From contig OY762938.1 in NCBI GenBank assembly GCA_963667075.1, positions 1,116,001 to 1,180,000 on the forward strand: a DNA stretch of 64,000 nucleotides, given 5' to 3'. The DNA comes from G963667075 sp963667075. GTDB taxonomy: Bacteria > Pseudomonadota > Alphaproteobacteria > Micavibrionales > Micavibrionaceae. The position numbers and the translations under genes were made by a program. This document shows, piece after piece, positions 1-8,868 of the stretch; position 1 is the first letter of the stretch, and the number at the start of each line of letters is the position of its first letter. The notes beneath the pieces are model-generated. The model worked only from the letters and a program-made list of their open reading frames with translations, made no database searches and was not told the DNA's origin.

Positions 1-141
1 AAAAAGATAATCAGCCTCATTGCACATGCAGGCTCTTTCCTGCGTCCCATACAAAAACAGCTTCCCGCCGCTTCTACCATCTAATTTTTTGGGATTTCTC
101 TTTTAAAGACAGATTCTTAATAACGAAATAGAACGAAAGAG

Positions 142-1137
142 TCAAGCTATTATGGATTTTTTTTCCTGTTTCATTGCTTCTCGAACAAGATCGGCCAAAC
201 CTTCAATGAAAAATGGATGTGTTCCGACGGTTTCAACCCGTTTAAAAGCCGGTACATTTTTTTCTTTTGCCAGCACACGATACTCAATTTCTATTTCTAC
301 AAGTGTTTCGATATGTTCGTTAACAAATGCAAGCGGATAAACCAATATTGCTTTTTGATCTTTCCCGGCCCGATCTATTTCATCGACAATATCCGGCCCA
401 ATCCATTTTTGTGGCCCGACACGGCTTTGATAACAAAGTACCCAATCCGGCTCTTTTATACCGGTTGCCTTGATAATTGCTTTTGCAGAAGCTTCACAGT
501 GACTTTGATAAGGATCACCCGCCTTGATAATACTTTCAGGCAAGCCATGTGCCGATAACAATATACGGGGATTTTTATGACCTTCTTTAAGTAACGTATC
601 ATAGGCTCCTCTAATATTTTGAGCAGACGCCTGTATAAACCCTTCCTGCGTTGGATAAGCCTCTATTTCAGAAAACGGGAGGTCCAGTCCCCCACATTTT
701 GCTGCAGCATTCCAAGCCTCAAAGGAAGAACGGCTAGTCGTTGTAGAATATTGCGGATAAAGCGGTAATAAGACAACAAAATCAGGATCAAAGGCTTTGA
801 CATCTCTAACAACCTCTTGTGCCATAGGATGCCAGTACCGCATACAAGGAAAAACCTTAAACTCTGTTTCTGAAGGAATAGACAAGCATTTTTCCAATGC
901 GTTTGCCTGATCTATCGTATTCTCCAGCAGTGGAGATTTATATCCTAAAGCCGCATAGCCTGTATTTGCTTCGTTTCTGCTCCGTTTTACTGCAATAAAT
1001 TTTGCCAGCAGAAAACGAAAAATATAAGGCAACCGGATAATATTTTTATCCATAAAGAAGTTAAACAAAAAAGGCTTGATCGCTGCCTTACAATCAGGCC
1101 CGCCAAGATTAAAAAGAATAATGGCCGTTTTATTCAT
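142..1137 (-). CDS. hemH: Ferrochelatase
   Basis: HemH inserts ferrous iron into protoporphyrin IX, the last step of heme b synthesis, at the cytoplasmic face of the inner membrane. The 331-residue length is normal for the family. The N-terminus reads AIILFNLGGPD, and the conserved LLSAHGLP segment carries the metal-binding histidine; a second conserved block is near FVNEHIETLVEIE. The start codon overlaps the hemE stop in an ATGA junction, so hemE and hemH are translationally coupled in one operon transcribed leftwards, away from the probable origin. No hemJ or rho follows in the 141 bases before the window edge. Confidence 0.95.
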   Translation of the reverse strand: MNKTAIILFNLGGPDCKAAIKPFLFNFFMDKNIIRLPYIFRFLLAKFIAVKRSRNEANTGYAALGYKSPLLENTIDQANALEKCLSIPSETEFKVFPCMRYWHPMAQEVVRDVKAFDPDFVVLLPLYPQYSTTTSRSSFEAWNAAAKCGGLDLPFSEIEAYPTQEGFIQASAQNIRGAYDTLLKEGHKNPRILLSAHGLPESIIKAGDPYQSHCEASAKAIIKATGIKEPDWVLCYQSRVGPQKWIGPDIVDEIDRAGKDQKAILVYPLAFVNEHIETLVEIEIEYRVLAKEKNVPAFKRVETVGTHPFFIEGLADLVREAMKQEKKSIIA

Positions 1138-2171
1138 GTCCTAATCATTTCTATCAGCTTTTCAACATGCTCTATCGGCGTTTCTTTTATCACACCGTGG
1201 CCGAGATTGAAAATATGCGGCCCACTGGAGAACGTATTTAAAATATTCTCAGCCGCCTTTTTCATTTCTTTCCCGCCTGCCAGAAGATAGGAAGGATCCA
1301 GATTACCTTGAACAGGGACTTTTGTCTGTAGTTCATTTACGGCAAAATCAAGGGGAAGCTGATAATCCAGAGAAACGGCATCAATGCCTGTGTGATCAAT
1401 ATAGGCTTTGTATAATAGGCCTGCGTTTCTTGGAAAGCCTGTGATTGGAATATCAGGATGTGCTGCTTTTAACGCTGAAACAATCTTTTTTGTTGGCGCA
1501 ATGGTCCAGCGCATAAACTGTGCCTCATCGAGTATGCCGCACCAGCTGTCAAAAAGCTGAATGGCTTCAGCACCCGCTTTTATCTGGTTAGAGAGGTAAT
1601 GAATGGTCGCCTCTGTGATTAAATCTATCAATACCTGAAACCCTGCCGGATCTTCAAAAGCCCAACGTTTGGTATGAATAAAATCTTTACTGCCCATACC
1701 ATCCACCATGTAACACGCAATGGTCCAGGGAGCCCCTGCAAAGCCAATTAAGGCTGTATCCTTAAAACCTTCTTCTTGCAAAGCAGAGCGAATGTTTGAC
1801 ACAGCCTCATACACCGGATCGAGAGTCTGATCTATTTTTTCCAAGGAAAACTTTGCCAAAGCTTTTTCCGTTCTGATTGGGTCCAGAACAGGCCCTTTGC
1901 CTTCTACAAAATCCAGTTTTTGTCCAAGCGCATCCGGTATAACCAGGATATCTGAAAACAAAATAGCGGCATCCATATCAAAACGCCTGATAGGCTGAAG
2001 GGTAATCTCGCATGCTTTGAGCGGATCATATACCATGTTCAAAAAACTGCCCGATTCTTGTCGTAAAGCCCTGTATTCAGGTAGATAACGACCAGCTTGC
2101 CGCATAAGCCAGATCGGTGGTGTACTGGTCTTTTTTCCTTTTAAAACAGATAGATATGGTTTCTCAGTCAT
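1134..2171 (-). CDS. hemE: Uroporphyrinogen decarboxylase
   Basis: HemE removes four carboxyl groups from uroporphyrinogen III to give coproporphyrinogen III in the cytosol. The family signature PPIWLMRQAGRYLPEYR lies near the N-terminus, and the GFAGAPWT block and the YxxDHTGIDAVSLD region are present. I place the start at the ATG at 2171 (MTEKPYLSVLKG), where family members begin; the frame stays open to a TTG at 2219, but that adds 16 unconserved residues. HemE is the first gene of the hemE-hemH pair and points away from the gap at 2220-2613. In Caulobacter and Rickettsia hemE flanks the chromosome origin. Confidence 0.95.
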   Translation of the reverse strand: MTEKPYLSVLKGKKTSTPPIWLMRQAGRYLPEYRALRQESGSFLNMVYDPLKACEITLQPIRRFDMDAAILFSDILVIPDALGQKLDFVEGKGPVLDPIRTEKALAKFSLEKIDQTLDPVYEAVSNIRSALQEEGFKDTALIGFAGAPWTIACYMVDGMGSKDFIHTKRWAFEDPAGFQVLIDLITEATIHYLSNQIKAGAEAIQLFDSWCGILDEAQFMRWTIAPTKKIVSALKAAHPDIPITGFPRNAGLLYKAYIDHTGIDAVSLDYQLPLDFAVNELQTKVPVQGNLDPSYLLAGGKEMKKAAENILNTFSSGPHIFNLGHGVIKETPIEHVEKLIEMIRT

Positions 2172-2219
2172 GATCGGCTTTACCGTTTCCTTGTTTGAAC
2201 AGATTAGGCATGTAAGCAA

Positions 2220-2613
2220 ATTTAATCTCTTAAAAAAAGATATATTTATTTAGGTTGTTAAGAGTATTAGGGGCTGTGAGTTTTGGGGAAAAAACTTATC
2301 AAGAAAACGACTCACAGTATCGTTATTCGACGAATCCAAAGAAACACGCGGAGTCGAATTTTTTATTCCTTTCTTTCATTCTTTCATTTTCGAGTTAACC
2401 ACAAAGGATAACTGGCCAATAGTCAGAAAAATAAAAATCGAATAACTTTATCCCTTGAGTTACACAGAGAGTCTTTCATAAGTTTTGTACATAGTTTTCC
2501 CAATTGCATAATGTTTTGGCCAATAAGGTAAGTGTAAAGCATAATCTTATATTGGTCGTTACTTCCATATATGCTAAAAACAAGAAACAGCGCACTTTGT
2601 AAGGCTATAAAAT
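2220..2613. other. Candidate chromosomal replication origin (intergenic)
   Basis: This AT-rich gap separates leftward hemE from rightward genes. It holds TTAACCACA at 2395-2403, one mismatch from the DnaA box TTATCCACA, and weaker matches such as TTATCAAGA at 2297. Two inverted repeats stand out: CTGTGAGT at 2274-2281 with ACTCACAG at 2310-2317, and ATTCGAC at 2325-2331 with GTCGAAT at 2353-2359. GGCCAATA occurs twice, at 2414 and 2518. Position next to hemE and the divergence of genes fit an alphaproteobacterial origin; only one good DnaA box is visible, so this is inference. Confidence 0.5.
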
Positions 2614-3225
2614 ATGTTTCAAGACGCTTTTATAAAACTGAACGAATCAGAAACGACGGAACTTGTAAAAGAAATTAACACAAAATACGATGGGACGCCT
2701 CTTGATCCGGAAAGAACGACCATTTTGTATCAGGCACTTTCTTTTTATCCGGGGTACAGGTTTCTTGATATAGTAGACGAGCGTATTTATCCGCTTGTCC
2801 ATAAATATGCTTTCTATAAGCCGGACGATCTCGTATTTTTGAATTGGACTAATGCCCCGGTTTATCAGTTCAATGACAGGGCTCCGTTATCCTTGAATGC
2901 TGGGAATGTTGTTGATTACGTAAAGTTCTTCTTTTCCTGTGTCAGAGGCCGTAAAGGTCATTTTATTGTTGTAGAAAGTGTTGATGAAGTAACCTGGAAA
3001 GAAGATCCACCTATTGCTGCCAGAAAAGCGATAGGCAAAATCATGACGCCTGTTCATATCACAAAAGAGAATGAAAATGGCTCTTTTGAATTAAAAGCCT
3101 GCATGGTGTTTAAGGATTCTCTGTTCTCTGCAAAAGTAACAATATCTAAAGAAGGCCATGTTGATTTATCAGAAGAAGAACTTTTAATCGAAGATCTGCC
3201 CGTTCTTGAAGATACGCTGGAATAG
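2614..3225 (+). CDS. Hypothetical protein, paralogue of the gene at 18200-18820
   Basis: I do not recognise a named family. The 203-residue protein is soluble, with no signal peptide or membrane segment, and has an acidic C-terminus. Its second half matches the protein encoded at 18200-18820 over about 110 residues: both have VxDYxxFFxxxVRGxxGxF, then a run ending in NGxxxLxACxVxxxxLFxAxxxVxxxG, then ExxIxxDLP. It is the first gene right of the probable origin and is followed by two further alphaproteobacterial unknowns on the same strand. The start ATG has no clear Shine-Dalgarno sequence. Confidence 0.7.
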   Translation: MFQDAFIKLNESETTELVKEINTKYDGTPLDPERTTILYQALSFYPGYRFLDIVDERIYPLVHKYAFYKPDDLVFLNWTNAPVYQFNDRAPLSLNAGNVVDYVKFFFSCVRGRKGHFIVVESVDEVTWKEDPPIAARKAIGKIMTPVHITKENENGSFELKACMVFKDSLFSAKVTISKEGHVDLSEEELLIEDLPVLEDTLE

Positions 3226-3382
3226 GGTTTTTATATCTTTTTTTGTACTATTTTTATTTTTTTTCATTTGGTAGTAAATCGTTAAGATTCTCCCCCGATA
3301 ATGGTCCCATAAACGCGTTAAGAGCATTTTAATATTAACGTGTCAGACTACAGTAAATAAACAGATCTGGTTGGGAACTGAA

Positions 3383-4690
3383 ATGGGTAAAGGTAAAGAT
3401 TCTATAGAGATTGAGATCTCGCCAATTGCAGGATGCCGGGTGGCTTACACGATTAATAATCGGCAGCCAGTCCGCTCTACCTATATTGGTAATCAGCCCC
3501 TCTTTTATATGGATTATGATGAAAATTTCGAAGAGGAAGAGCTTCTCGATGAATTTTTGCTTGATCTGTTGGAAGAGGATATTGTTCAGTTAAAGAATGA
3601 AATGATGGCTTGCGGCCATGCGCCTGCTGAATTTGCTTCATCGGATAATGATCGTCTGGACGAATTCAGAGAAGATGCGGATTTTGTTACAAAACCTAAT
3701 CCTTCTTTTAATGGTAAAAAAAGCGGTGAAAAACTCAGCTCAGTTCTTAAAACTTTCGAGAAAAGTCGTCTTGGACTTACATATTTAAGTTTTATGGAAG
3801 AGCATAATATTCGTATTGTTTACAGTGATCAGGTTTCAGCTTCCTTATATGATAAAGAAGCAGCACTTATTATGATTAATCCGATCCTGGATGAAACACT
3901 TCAAATTTTGCTTCTTGCCAAGGAAGCCAGAACGGTCTGGCAGCATAAAAATGGCGTTTTAATTCATCCTTTGACTTTTTATCCGGATCAGGCTGTTCTG
4001 GTACACCGGGTACAAAAAGTAGATGTTGTTCTGTCTATGATCCGTATTGCGTGGGAATTAAGGCTTGCGGACAGGAAAGAGGCCTGGACTCATCTTGAAC
4101 ATTCATCTCTGTCAGATATAGCAAGAACATTTGGTCGTGAAGCATCCAGTTGTTTTCTTAATCTTGACAATGGTATGGCAGCGGCAGCCGCGTTTGAAAG
4201 CTGGTTCTTATCTGATCGGTGCAAGCAATATGATCGTGCCCTGATTCAGGAAATGCTGGCCGATTACAAAGGTTATATTTTTGACAAGGATGAAGAGTCT
4301 TCCAGAACGATTACAATGAATCTGATCCAGACACTTGGTAAAATGCCTTACGGCAAAAATTACCTGGCAGAGCATGCCTACCAGATTGCAAATGATCCGG
4401 TATTTTGTGAAGTGCGTGATCGTTCTAATGCGAATTTCCTTTGGTTTATCAAGTTTGAGCATTCTTTCCGTGATGCGGAACAGGAATTGCAAAATGCTCA
4501 TGGCGTCTCCGGTCATAGTGATCACTGTGACTTCTCACATACTCTTTTGGAAGAAAGCCATGAACAGCAAGAATTTGATAATGTTATCTCCCTCTCCCGT
4601 GAGTCAATCACAGCACACAATCACAAAACCGTCTCTCAGAATGGGTCAAACGGTGAGATCATTTACCTTCAGTCATGGCTCAGGAAATAG
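3383..4690 (+). CDS. Hypothetical protein, paralogue of the next gene (possible DUF6782 type)
   Basis: This 435-residue cytosolic protein has an acidic N-terminal stretch (EEEELLDEFLLDLLEEDIV) and no HExxH or other catalytic motif that I can see. Residues about 220-370 align with the downstream protein at the same relative positions: xxxIAWELRxAxxxxxWxxL, then a MAxAxAFxxxFL segment, then YxxxxxxQxAxxDPxF. I chose the ATG at 3383 because it follows GGGAACTGAA; the frame also allows TTG at 3371. The overall look recalls the DUF6782 proteins of alphaproteobacteria, but I am not certain of that family name. Function unknown. Confidence 0.65.
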   Translation: MGKGKDSIEIEISPIAGCRVAYTINNRQPVRSTYIGNQPLFYMDYDENFEEEELLDEFLLDLLEEDIVQLKNEMMACGHAPAEFASSDNDRLDEFREDADFVTKPNPSFNGKKSGEKLSSVLKTFEKSRLGLTYLSFMEEHNIRIVYSDQVSASLYDKEAALIMINPILDETLQILLLAKEARTVWQHKNGVLIHPLTFYPDQAVLVHRVQKVDVVLSMIRIAWELRLADRKEAWTHLEHSSLSDIARTFGREASSCFLNLDNGMAAAAAFESWFLSDRCKQYDRALIQEMLADYKGYIFDKDEESSRTITMNLIQTLGKMPYGKNYLAEHAYQIANDPVFCEVRDRSNANFLWFIKFEHSFRDAEQELQNAHGVSGHSDHCDFSHTLLEESHEQQEFDNVISLSRESITAHNHKTVSQNGSNGEIIYLQSWLRK

Positions 4691-4733
4691 AGAAAATAAA
4701 GAAAACGCCAGAGCATCACGTGAGTGCAAAACC

Positions 4734-5753
4734 ATGTATGTTGAATATAAAAACAAAAGAAGATCCAAAGATGACTTGTTCCTAAATGATGAGCAAGACA
4801 CGCAGCTTCTTATTGATTTTACAAACGATCCTTGTTTTTCTTTGTCAGAACTGGCTGCTCGGTCTTGCGATATCAAAAAAGCTTTTCAAAATGAGAAAGA
4901 TTTGCTTGGCTGGTGTTATGCCTGTATTCAGGAAAGTCCTGTCGGTGCCCGTTTAAGCGAAAAAGCACAGTTGAAAAAATGGTCTGTAGCACTTGATTTG
5001 CTCAATAATGGTGATTATTGCCTCGATCCTGAGAAGAAAAGAATTGTGCTTGACCATAATGGCCTGAATATCGCTGTCTTTAATCGTTCCAGCTATTTTA
5101 GAAACAGGCTGCTTTCTTCTTTCATTAAGGCACTAAGGGATGTATGGCATGAAATTACAGTATCATCATATGATGGTTTCTTTACCGCGGAAGATTTTTT
5201 AAAAACAGAACGCGTGCGCATAGCTGATATCAGTACAGTGTCTGTTTTTGTTGCGTGGGAACTCAGAAGTGCCGGGTATGGAGATATGTGGCGTTATTTT
5301 CTGGGTTCTGATGAAAGTGACATGGCCGTCGCGTTTTCGGCCTTTCTGGAGCGGAGTCCATCAGCTCAGTTTGATGAATCAGCCCTGTCTGTTATTTTTG
5401 ATCAGTTTTTCTCAGATGAAGACCGGATTAGAACCACAGATAATGAGACGCTGGATTATATGGATGGTCTGGTTCAGGCAAACGACGTGCATAATCCGTT
5501 TGGATCTGAACTGCTGGGGGCTTCTCTTGTCAAAAAACTTACCAGTTTGCCGGACGGTTCTTCTTATATGGACGGCCAGGAACAAGCTGTTATACGCGAC
5601 CCTTTTTATGCCGGCATGACAGATCCGATTAATCAGGCTTATTTGCTTCATATCATGTATGATCTGGAAGTTTATATGGTTGAGAACGTGCCGTTCCGTG
5701 ACCGTAAACTGGCGCGCATGATCTTCCCGGAAAGTGAAATTGTAAGTTTTTAG
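4734..5753 (+). CDS. Hypothetical protein, paralogue of the upstream gene
   Basis: The protein has 339 residues when started at the ATG at 4734, 43 bases after the upstream stop. The frame is open further upstream, to 4335, but that part lies inside the previous gene and is low-complexity shadow sequence. It repeats the upstream protein's core: VFVAWELRSAGYGDMWRYFL, an MAVAFSAFLERS segment and an IRDPFYAG segment near the C-terminus. The two genes look like an old tandem duplication. No signal peptide, membrane helix or known active site is visible. Function unknown. Confidence 0.65.
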   Translation: MYVEYKNKRRSKDDLFLNDEQDTQLLIDFTNDPCFSLSELAARSCDIKKAFQNEKDLLGWCYACIQESPVGARLSEKAQLKKWSVALDLLNNGDYCLDPEKKRIVLDHNGLNIAVFNRSSYFRNRLLSSFIKALRDVWHEITVSSYDGFFTAEDFLKTERVRIADISTVSVFVAWELRSAGYGDMWRYFLGSDESDMAVAFSAFLERSPSAQFDESALSVIFDQFFSDEDRIRTTDNETLDYMDGLVQANDVHNPFGSELLGASLVKKLTSLPDGSSYMDGQEQAVIRDPFYAGMTDPINQAYLLHIMYDLEVYMVENVPFRDRKLARMIFPESEIVSF

Positions 5754-5792
5754 GTACTTGCAAAATATTTTAATCCTTATAAATTCGCTTTT

Positions 5793-6614
5793 ATGACAGA
5801 TAAAATATTAAAAGCGGCTGTTATAGGCCATCCGATTGGGCATAGTAAATCGCCCCTTATTCATGGTACCTGGCTGGAGGCTTATGGGATCAAAGGATCC
5901 TATGAGGCTATAGATATTATGCCAGGCGATCTTGAGAGAGATGTCAGTGGCCTGATTGAAAAGGGTTTTTCCGGGTTTAATGTGACGATTCCGCATAAGG
6001 AGGCGATCATTCCATTGTGTCATGACGTTGATGATACGGTGCGTGCCATTGGCGCGGCGAATACGATTGTTATCAAAGAAGGTAAGCTGTATGGCACAAA
6101 TACGGATGCCTTTGGGTTTTTACAAAATATCAAAGAAGCTGCACCGGATTTTGATTTTACGGCCGGTCCGGCACTGGTGCTGGGTGCAGGGGGCGCGTCA
6201 CGTGCTATCATTTATGCGCTGAAGAGTGCCGGTGTGCCAAAGGTTATCGTGGCGAACCGCACAAAAGAAAAAGCTGAAAAACTAGCCCGGGAATTTGGTG
6301 CGGAGGTGTGCGATTGGGATAGGCGGACGGCGTATCTTTCCGATCTGAATTTGCTTGTTAACACGACAAGCCTCGGTATGACGGGCCGTGATCCTTTAGA
6401 TATGGATCTTTCTGCTTTACCAGAAAATGCGCTGGTGAATGATGTTGTTTATGCTCCCCTTTATACAGGCTTGTTGCAGCAGGCGCAGGAGAGGGGGAAT
6501 CCGGTTGTCACTGGCATTGGCATGCTGATTCATCAAGCCCGTCCGGCCTTTGAACGCTGGTTTGGTGTTATGCCGGCGGTCACGGAAACGTTGATAGAAA
6601 AGGTTCTTAAATGA
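5793..6614 (+). CDS. aroE: Shikimate dehydrogenase
   Basis: AroE reduces 3-dehydroshikimate to shikimate with NADPH in the chorismate pathway. The N-terminus carries the substrate loop GHPIGHSKSPLIH, the catalytic lysine is in FNVTIPHKE, and NTDAFGF and the NADP-binding GAGGASRAI follow. Its 273 residues are normal length. The last four bases overlap the coaE start (ATGA), so aroE-coaE-dnaQ form a tightly coupled run. The same trio sits beside hemE in many alphaproteobacteria, usually after a maf gene; no maf is present here. Confidence 0.95.
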   Translation: MTDKILKAAVIGHPIGHSKSPLIHGTWLEAYGIKGSYEAIDIMPGDLERDVSGLIEKGFSGFNVTIPHKEAIIPLCHDVDDTVRAIGAANTIVIKEGKLYGTNTDAFGFLQNIKEAAPDFDFTAGPALVLGAGGASRAIIYALKSAGVPKVIVANRTKEKAEKLAREFGAEVCDWDRRTAYLSDLNLLVNTTSLGMTGRDPLDMDLSALPENALVNDVVYAPLYTGLLQQAQERGNPVVTGIGMLIHQARPAFERWFGVMPAVTETLIEKVLK

Positions 6615-7228
6615 TCGTGCTTGGTCTGACAGGCTCTATTGGTATGGGAAAATCTACCGCATCAAATATGTTGCGTTATCTGAATGTACCTGTGTCTGAT
6701 GCTGACGAAATTGTGCACGGTCTTCTTTCTCCCAAAGGGGAGGTGATGACTGTTGTTGCGCAAACATTCCCCGAATGCTGGAATAAGAAAAAGCGCGCTA
6801 TTGATCGTAAAATTCTGGGTCAGATAGTTTTTGAAGATGCAGCAAAAAGAGAAAAACTTGAACAGATTATTCATCCTTTTGTTCAATTACATGAAAGCCA
6901 GTTTCTAAAAAAATGCAAAAGACTGGGCAGAGATATAGCTGTGCTGGATATTCCTTTATTGTTTGAAACACAGGCAGAGCGGCGGGTTGACTATACAATC
7001 GTTGTAACAGCCCCATTTTTTGTGCAGGCCCAGCGCGTCCTCTCCAGACCTTTTATGAGCCTTGAAAAGTTTAACGCGATACTGGATCGGCAACTATCCG
7101 ATCAGGAAAAAAGAATGCGGGCGGATTTTGTCGTTCATACCAGCATGGGACGATATAAAACCATGCAGCAATTAAAGAGCATTATTAAAACAGTAACGAA
7201 TACAAAACAAAAAGCCTATGAAGCGTGA
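6611..7228 (+). CDS. coaE: Dephospho-CoA kinase
   Basis: CoaE phosphorylates the 3'-hydroxyl of dephospho-CoA with ATP, the last step of coenzyme A synthesis. The P-loop GLTGSIGMGKST is at residues 4-15, the SDADEIVHGLL segment follows, and the LDIPLLFET motif marks the substrate site. Length (205 residues) is typical. It overlaps aroE by four bases and dnaQ by eleven, so translation of all three is probably coupled. Confidence 0.95.
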   Translation: MIVLGLTGSIGMGKSTASNMLRYLNVPVSDADEIVHGLLSPKGEVMTVVAQTFPECWNKKKRAIDRKILGQIVFEDAAKREKLEQIIHPFVQLHESQFLKKCKRLGRDIAVLDIPLLFETQAERRVDYTIVVTAPFFVQAQRVLSRPFMSLEKFNAILDRQLSDQEKRMRADFVVHTSMGRYKTMQQLKSIIKTVTNTKQKAYEA

Positions 7229-7919
7229 AATAGTTCTGGATACAGAAACAACAGGTATGGACCCGAGTGAAGGGGACCGGATTATTGAGATTGGTTGTGT
7301 TGAGCTGATTAATCACCTGCCAACTGGAAAAACGTGGCATGAATATATTAACCCTGAACGGGATGTACCGGCAGAAGCTGTCGCTGTTCACGGGCTGACA
7401 GAAGAGTTTTTAAAGGATAAACCACTTTTTGGCGAAATTACCGGCAGCTTCCTTGATTTTATTGAAGGCGCAACGCTGGTTATTCATAATGCAGAATTTG
7501 ATATGAAATTTCTGAATGCCGAGCTGAGAGCATTTGGTTTTCCTTCTATCAGTATGAAAGATGTTATTGATACTTTGGCTATGGCCCGTCAAAAGTTTCC
7601 CGGTTCTCCTGCGAATCTGGATGCGCTTTGTCGTCGTTTTAGCATTGATAACTCAAACCGTACCTTACATGGTGCGCTTTTAGACTCTGAGCTTTTGGCA
7701 GAAGTGTATCTTGAATTGCTGGGGGGCAGACAAAGAGGTTTAAGTCTCGCAGAAACAGAAGCCTCCCAGAAAACTTTATCAGAGGCACAAAGCACAACGG
7801 TTAAACGAAACTATAGGAAACCCCGCATATACAAAGTGCCTCAAGAAGAACTTGAGGCACATCAAAAATTGCTCGAAGCACTAAACGACCCGTTATGGAA
7901 GAAAACGGGTCAGAATTAA
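7218..7919 (+). CDS. dnaQ: DNA polymerase III epsilon subunit, 3'-5' proofreading exonuclease
   Basis: The protein removes mispaired bases during replication as part of the Pol III core. The three exonuclease motifs are visible: ExoI DTETTGMDPxxGDRIIEIG at residues 5-23, ExoII HNAEFDMKFLN, and ExoIII as HGALLDSELLAEVYL, which is the DEDDh type. The C-terminal 50 residues (basic, with IYKVPQEELEAHQ) are the segment that in other epsilon subunits contacts the alpha subunit. The start ATG lies inside the end of coaE. It ends five bases before the convergent secB stop. Confidence 0.93.
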   Translation: MKREIVLDTETTGMDPSEGDRIIEIGCVELINHLPTGKTWHEYINPERDVPAEAVAVHGLTEEFLKDKPLFGEITGSFLDFIEGATLVIHNAEFDMKFLNAELRAFGFPSISMKDVIDTLAMARQKFPGSPANLDALCRRFSIDNSNRTLHGALLDSELLAEVYLELLGGRQRGLSLAETEASQKTLSEAQSTTVKRNYRKPRIYKVPQEELEAHQKLLEALNDPLWKKTGQN

Positions 7920-7923
7920 AAAG

Positions 7924-8400
7924 TTAATTTTTTTCTGCTTCAGCAAACTGGTCAAGATACATTTTGTGAAAATCAACCGGATTCAGAAGAAGGGGCGGAA
8001 AGCCACCTTGCTGCGTAATATCTGCTAAAACCTGACGTGCGAAAGGAAAGGCCAGACGCGGTACTTCAATCATCAAAACCGGATGATGATGTTTCTCGGG
8101 CACATTTGGCAGGGATACGGTCATGCCGTATTCTACTTCTGCAATAAAGGCGACGGAGTCTTTGCGATTTGCTCTCGCAGAAAGTTTTAATGCGACTTCA
8201 TACAGGTTTTCTATATTGTCTTCTTCCAGTTTTGCCGCATCCATACTGATATTGATGTCCATCTGTGGTGGTTCCTGACCGGCACGCAAGGAGTTTGGTG
8301 CTTGCGGATTTTCAAAGGACAGGTCCTTTACGTATTGCGCATGGACTACAACAGGCAGGTTTTGAGCGGCTTGTTCGGGGTTTGTTTTTTCTTCAGTCAT
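7924..8400 (-). CDS. secB: Protein-export chaperone SecB
   Basis: SecB binds unfolded preproteins in the cytosol and hands them to SecA. The core matches the family: VVVHAQYVKDLSFENPQAP, then INISMDAAKL, then the AEVEYGMTV strand and the proline-rich GFPPLLLNPVDF block that lines the peptide groove. I start at the ATG at 8400 (MTEEKTNPEQ), giving 158 residues; the frame stays open to 8445, but the added residues are unlike SecB N-termini. The gene runs against dnaQ, and fxsA behind it has the same orientation. Confidence 0.95.
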   Translation of the reverse strand: MTEEKTNPEQAAQNLPVVVHAQYVKDLSFENPQAPNSLRAGQEPPQMDINISMDAAKLEEDNIENLYEVALKLSARANRKDSVAFIAEVEYGMTVSLPNVPEKHHHPVLMIEVPRLAFPFARQVLADITQQGGFPPLLLNPVDFHKMYLDQFAEAEKN

Positions 8401-8611
8401 TATCATACTTTCATTTACAAAATTTCCTACCACTGCCTCTAACACGAAAAGAACTCTTTCTCAAGGGTTCCCATTCTTTGTGCTACAAAATGACAGGCAT
8501 AAGTAAATGCGGATATCCCGGAGGGGTATTGATGCGCTTGTCGTTTTAAAATACACTGTATAGGTGTGTTTTTTAATTTTCGGCCATCTCTAAATGACAG
8601 GAGAAGATATT

Positions 8612-8830
8612 ATGAAGAAAAGCGAATTGTTAAAAATTGTGCAGGATAAAGGCTGGGATGGCATGCTGGAGTCTATGCCCTGTGAGATAGGAAAAGCAGG
8701 TGATCCTTGTGAATCTCAGAAAAATGCGGTGAAAATTGCGTGCAGGAATAGCGATCCGCTAAATCTGGATAAAACATGCTCAGATGCGCTGGACGATCTT
8801 TCTGATTGTATGGATGAGCATTATAATTGA
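8612..8830 (+). CDS. Small cysteine-containing hypothetical protein
   Basis: A 72-residue product starting at the ATG at 8612 after AGGAGA. It has five cysteines spread through an acidic sequence (PCEIG, PCESQ, ACRNS, TCSDA, DCMDE) and no signal peptide, so it is probably cytosolic. The gene sits between divergent secB and convergent fxsA and ends in a strong hairpin. I do not recognise the family. It could bind a metal, but the cysteine spacing does not match a known cluster motif. Confidence 0.55.
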   Translation: MKKSELLKIVQDKGWDGMLESMPCEIGKAGDPCESQKNAVKIACRNSDPLNLDKTCSDALDDLSDCMDEHYN

Positions 8831-8842
8831 ATAAATATAACA

Positions 8843-8868
8843 GACAGGCCCCTTTAAAGGGGCTTGTC
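8843..8868 (+). terminator. Hairpin between the small gene and fxsA
   Basis: GACAGGCCCC pairs with GGGGCTTGTC around a short TTTAAA centre. It lies 12 bases after the small gene's stop and covers the last codons of fxsA on the other strand. The T-tract after it is poor, so it may be a bidirectional or weak terminator. Confidence 0.5.

Noticed and set aside
4335..4733. N-terminal extension of the 4734-5753 gene
   Set aside because: It overlaps 350 bases of the upstream gene in another frame and has no similarity to the paralogue.
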